Below, piece by piece: positions 62,841 through 64,000 of a stretch of 64,000 nt of DNA. The stretch comes from an uncultured Collinsella sp. (lineage in GTDB: Bacteria; Actinomycetota; Coriobacteriia; Coriobacteriales; Coriobacteriaceae). Made by a program: the position numbers and the translations under genes. The notes under the pieces are model-generated. The model did not search any database, was not told the origin of the DNA, and was given only the letters and a program-made list of their open reading frames with translations. The stretch covers positions 1 through 64,000 of the forward strand of contig CALULJ010000001.1 in NCBI GenBank assembly GCA_944321445.1. The letters run 5' to 3'. Position 1 is the stretch's first letter, and each line of letters begins with the position of its first letter.

Positions 62841-63926
62841 TCAGGACTGGTTGTTTCCGTCGTCGGGTGAAGCGACTTCGACGGGTTCTGGCTCGTCTGC
62901 GGCATCGGGTTCGGGCTCTTCGGGTGAGGAGGAGTCCGTGGTGGAATCGTTGTCCTCGACGTCGGCTGCGCCAGCGGAAGGCGTGTCGGGGTCCGGATCG
63001 TCATCGGAACCTGCTGCTTCCGTGGCGACGGCGACGGGCTTGGGGCGCATGATGCGTCCGGCGATGAGGGCGAGGCCGCCAAGCACGAGTAGCGCGCCGA
63101 TAGCGATGCGCGACGAGTCGCCCGTTTGGGTGAGGAACTTGCCGGGGTCCCACGGTTCTCCAGGTTCGCCGGGTTCTCCAGGTTCGCCGGGTTCTCCGGG
63201 TTCGCCAGGTTCTCCGGGCTCCCCCGGCTCACCAGGTTCGCCTGGGTCGCCGGGATCCTCGGGCTCGCCCGGGTCATCGGGATCGCCGGGATCATCGGGG
63301 TCATCGGGGTCATCAGGGTCGTCGGGATCATCCGGATCCTCCGGCTTCCCGGGCTCGTCCGGGCCCTCGAACTTCGGCGTGGCCGTCACGTTGTAGATGA
63401 GCTCCCCGTCTTCGGCGAGCGGCACACTCACCACGAAGGGGTCGCAGGTGTAGCCCTCGTTGCCGGACGCGGCCGCAATGCGGTTCACCAGGTACAGGCC
63501 CGGCTCCAGGTTCCAAAAGCCTACCTCGCCGTTCGCGTCGGTCGTGCGCTTGGCGGTATACAGGTCGTTCGCGTCGGCATAGCGCGCGAGCTCCTTGGCC
63601 GCCTCGTCCACCTCGGAGGCAGGCATGTTGCCCCAGTCGTAGTCAAAGCCCTCGAACGGCGCGACCGGCGTGTAGCCCGTCACGATCCCGACCTCGGCAT
63701 CGACCTCCACGGATGCCACGCGCGCAATGCCCCATGTGTCGCCGGCAAGCACCACGGTGGTGCTGCCCACGGTCACCCGGCAGTCGAGCACGATCGACCC
63801 GCGCGCAGCCGCCAACGCGCGCGCAGGCGCCACAAACGCCAGCACGCAGGCGAGCACCGCCACCAGGGCAAATGCTACCCGGCGCGAAACCGATGCGGTC
63901 GATATGTTAGCGCGCATGCTTGCCAC
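62841..63926 (-). CDS. Cell-surface protein with proline-glycine repeats and LTQTG anchor-like signal
   Basis: 361 residues. A signal peptide (about 1-38, ending PARALAA) is followed by a domain like a pilin or SpaA beta sandwich (about 40-185; NGEVGFWNLEPGLYLVNRIA). Then come about ten DPD/DDP units and about ten EPG units (about 190-260), a spacer likely to cross the cell wall. KFLTQTGDSSRIAIGALLVL and RIMRPKPV look like a sortase signal whose LPxTG proline is threonine (LTQTG), but the chain continues 60 residues past the membrane helix in an acidic tail. GTG at 63926 has AAGGAGG nine bases before it. It overlaps the upstream gene by 20 bases. Confidence 0.8.
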   Translation of the reverse strand: MASMRANISTASVSRRVAFALVAVLACVLAFVAPARALAAARGSIVLDCRVTVGSTTVVLAGDTWGIARVASVEVDAEVGIVTGYTPVAPFEGFDYDWGNMPASEVDEAAKELARYADANDLYTAKRTTDANGEVGFWNLEPGLYLVNRIAAASGNEGYTCDPFVVSVPLAEDGELIYNVTATPKFEGPDEPGKPEDPDDPDDPDDPDDPDDPGDPDDPGEPEDPGDPGEPGEPGEPGEPGEPGEPGEPGEPGEPGEPWDPGKFLTQTGDSSRIAIGALLVLGGLALIAGRIMRPKPVAVATEAAGSDDDPDPDTPSAGAADVEDNDSTTDSSSPEEPEPDAADEPEPVEVASPDDGNNQS

Positions 63927-64000
63927 GCGAATACGCCTCCTTGTCCTTGCGGTTGGTGCGAACCTTGAGCACGATGAAGAACGCCGCCAGCACCGCCAGC
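63907..64000 (-). CDS. C-terminal end of a membrane protein, cut by window edge
   Basis: The visible tail reads LAVLAAFFIVLKVRTNRKDK, then EAYSRGKHAR and TAA. It is a membrane helix followed by a basic tail, the end expected of a sortase or of an anchored surface or pilin protein. Its 3' end overlaps the start of the next gene by 20 bases, so the two probably form one surface-structure operon running in from the right. Confidence 0.7.
   Translation of the reverse strand, partial: LAVLAAFFIVLKVRTNRKDKEAYSRGKHAR

Noticed and set aside
63150-63340. A CRISPR-like array of short repeats
   Set aside because: The repeats are 6-9 bases long in one reading frame and encode the DPD/EPG spacer of the surface protein; no spacers or cas genes.

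Overview
The window is a high-GC, gene-dense bacterial chromosome segment. It has no plasmid, phage or IS machinery. The gene set (fused EcfA ATPase with RibU, type III glutamine synthetase, many sugar PTS genes, a MetH whose reactivation domain is a separate gene, a tmRNA tag ending in ALAA, and a sortase-type surface protein) and the GC-rich codon usage suggest an anaerobic gut actinobacterium of the class Coriobacteriia, most likely Collinsella or a close relative. This assignment is an inference; no 16S gene is present.

Layout. 1-6.4 kb (minus strand): the cut-off 5' part of argC behind an ARG box, two tandem flavin-split-barrel proteins, a complete riboflavin ECF transporter (ecfT, fused ecfA, ribU) behind an FMN riboswitch, and cutC. 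6.6-14.7 kb (plus): a sugar module of a PEP-mutase-like barrel protein, a MupG-type phospho-glycosidase, a BglG-type PTS regulator, separate EIIA, EIIB and EIIC of the cellobiose family, and a glycosylasparaginase-like Ntn hydrolase. Together these look like a route for amino-sugar glycans or peptidoglycan fragments. 15-18.7 kb: PepV-like dipeptidase, RDD protein, a short GrdB-like protein and a YitT transporter. 19-27.8 kb: a patchwork zone with two lower-GC ATPase genes, a beta-glucoside PTS plus phospho-beta-glucosidase pair, an EamA exporter behind an attenuator, an intact iron alcohol dehydrogenase and a deleted remnant of its twin. 28-33.4 kb: NusG-II protein, two TPR-like proteins, FKBP isomerase, a miniature IorA-like iron-sulfur protein and bioY. 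33.5-50.8 kb: tRNA-Glu, AIM24 protein, nitrogen assimilation (glnN divergent from gltBD), a one-carbon/methionine operon (metF, MetH reactivation protein, metH), a UPF0210 protein and a methyltransferase. 50.8-64 kb: a membrane protein, YhbY, a 1,172-residue STAND/BTAD regulator, nagB, EIIA-Glc, rplM-rpsI, a patatin, tmRNA, small unknown proteins and a repeat-rich surface protein.

How the genes work together. Solitary BioY probably borrows the EcfA/EcfT module encoded near the left end. The beta-glucoside EIIBC lacks an EIIA domain and may be served by the stand-alone EIIA-Glc near 57 kb. NagB could drain amino sugars from the 6.6-14.7 kb module. GlnN and GltBD together form the ammonia-assimilation cycle.

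The most unusual content is not protein-coding. (1) At least ten long, almost perfect hairpins (arms 16-34 bp, all of different sequence) sit directly behind gene 3' ends. (2) Two ~180-bp elements with matching 21-bp terminal inverted repeats carry an internal terminator-like hairpin whose pairing survives base change. (3) Two shorter elements are bounded by inverted TGCA-x-GTTTTT ends. (4) Ghost copies of gene 3' ends (alcohol dehydrogenase, metH, tRNA-Glu) lie beside the long hairpins. (5) An ATPase gene is framed by 33-bp direct repeats, and another is preceded by an AAATCAA array repeating every helical turn. Together they suggest an uncharacterised process acting at gene ends; no enzyme for it is visible in the window.
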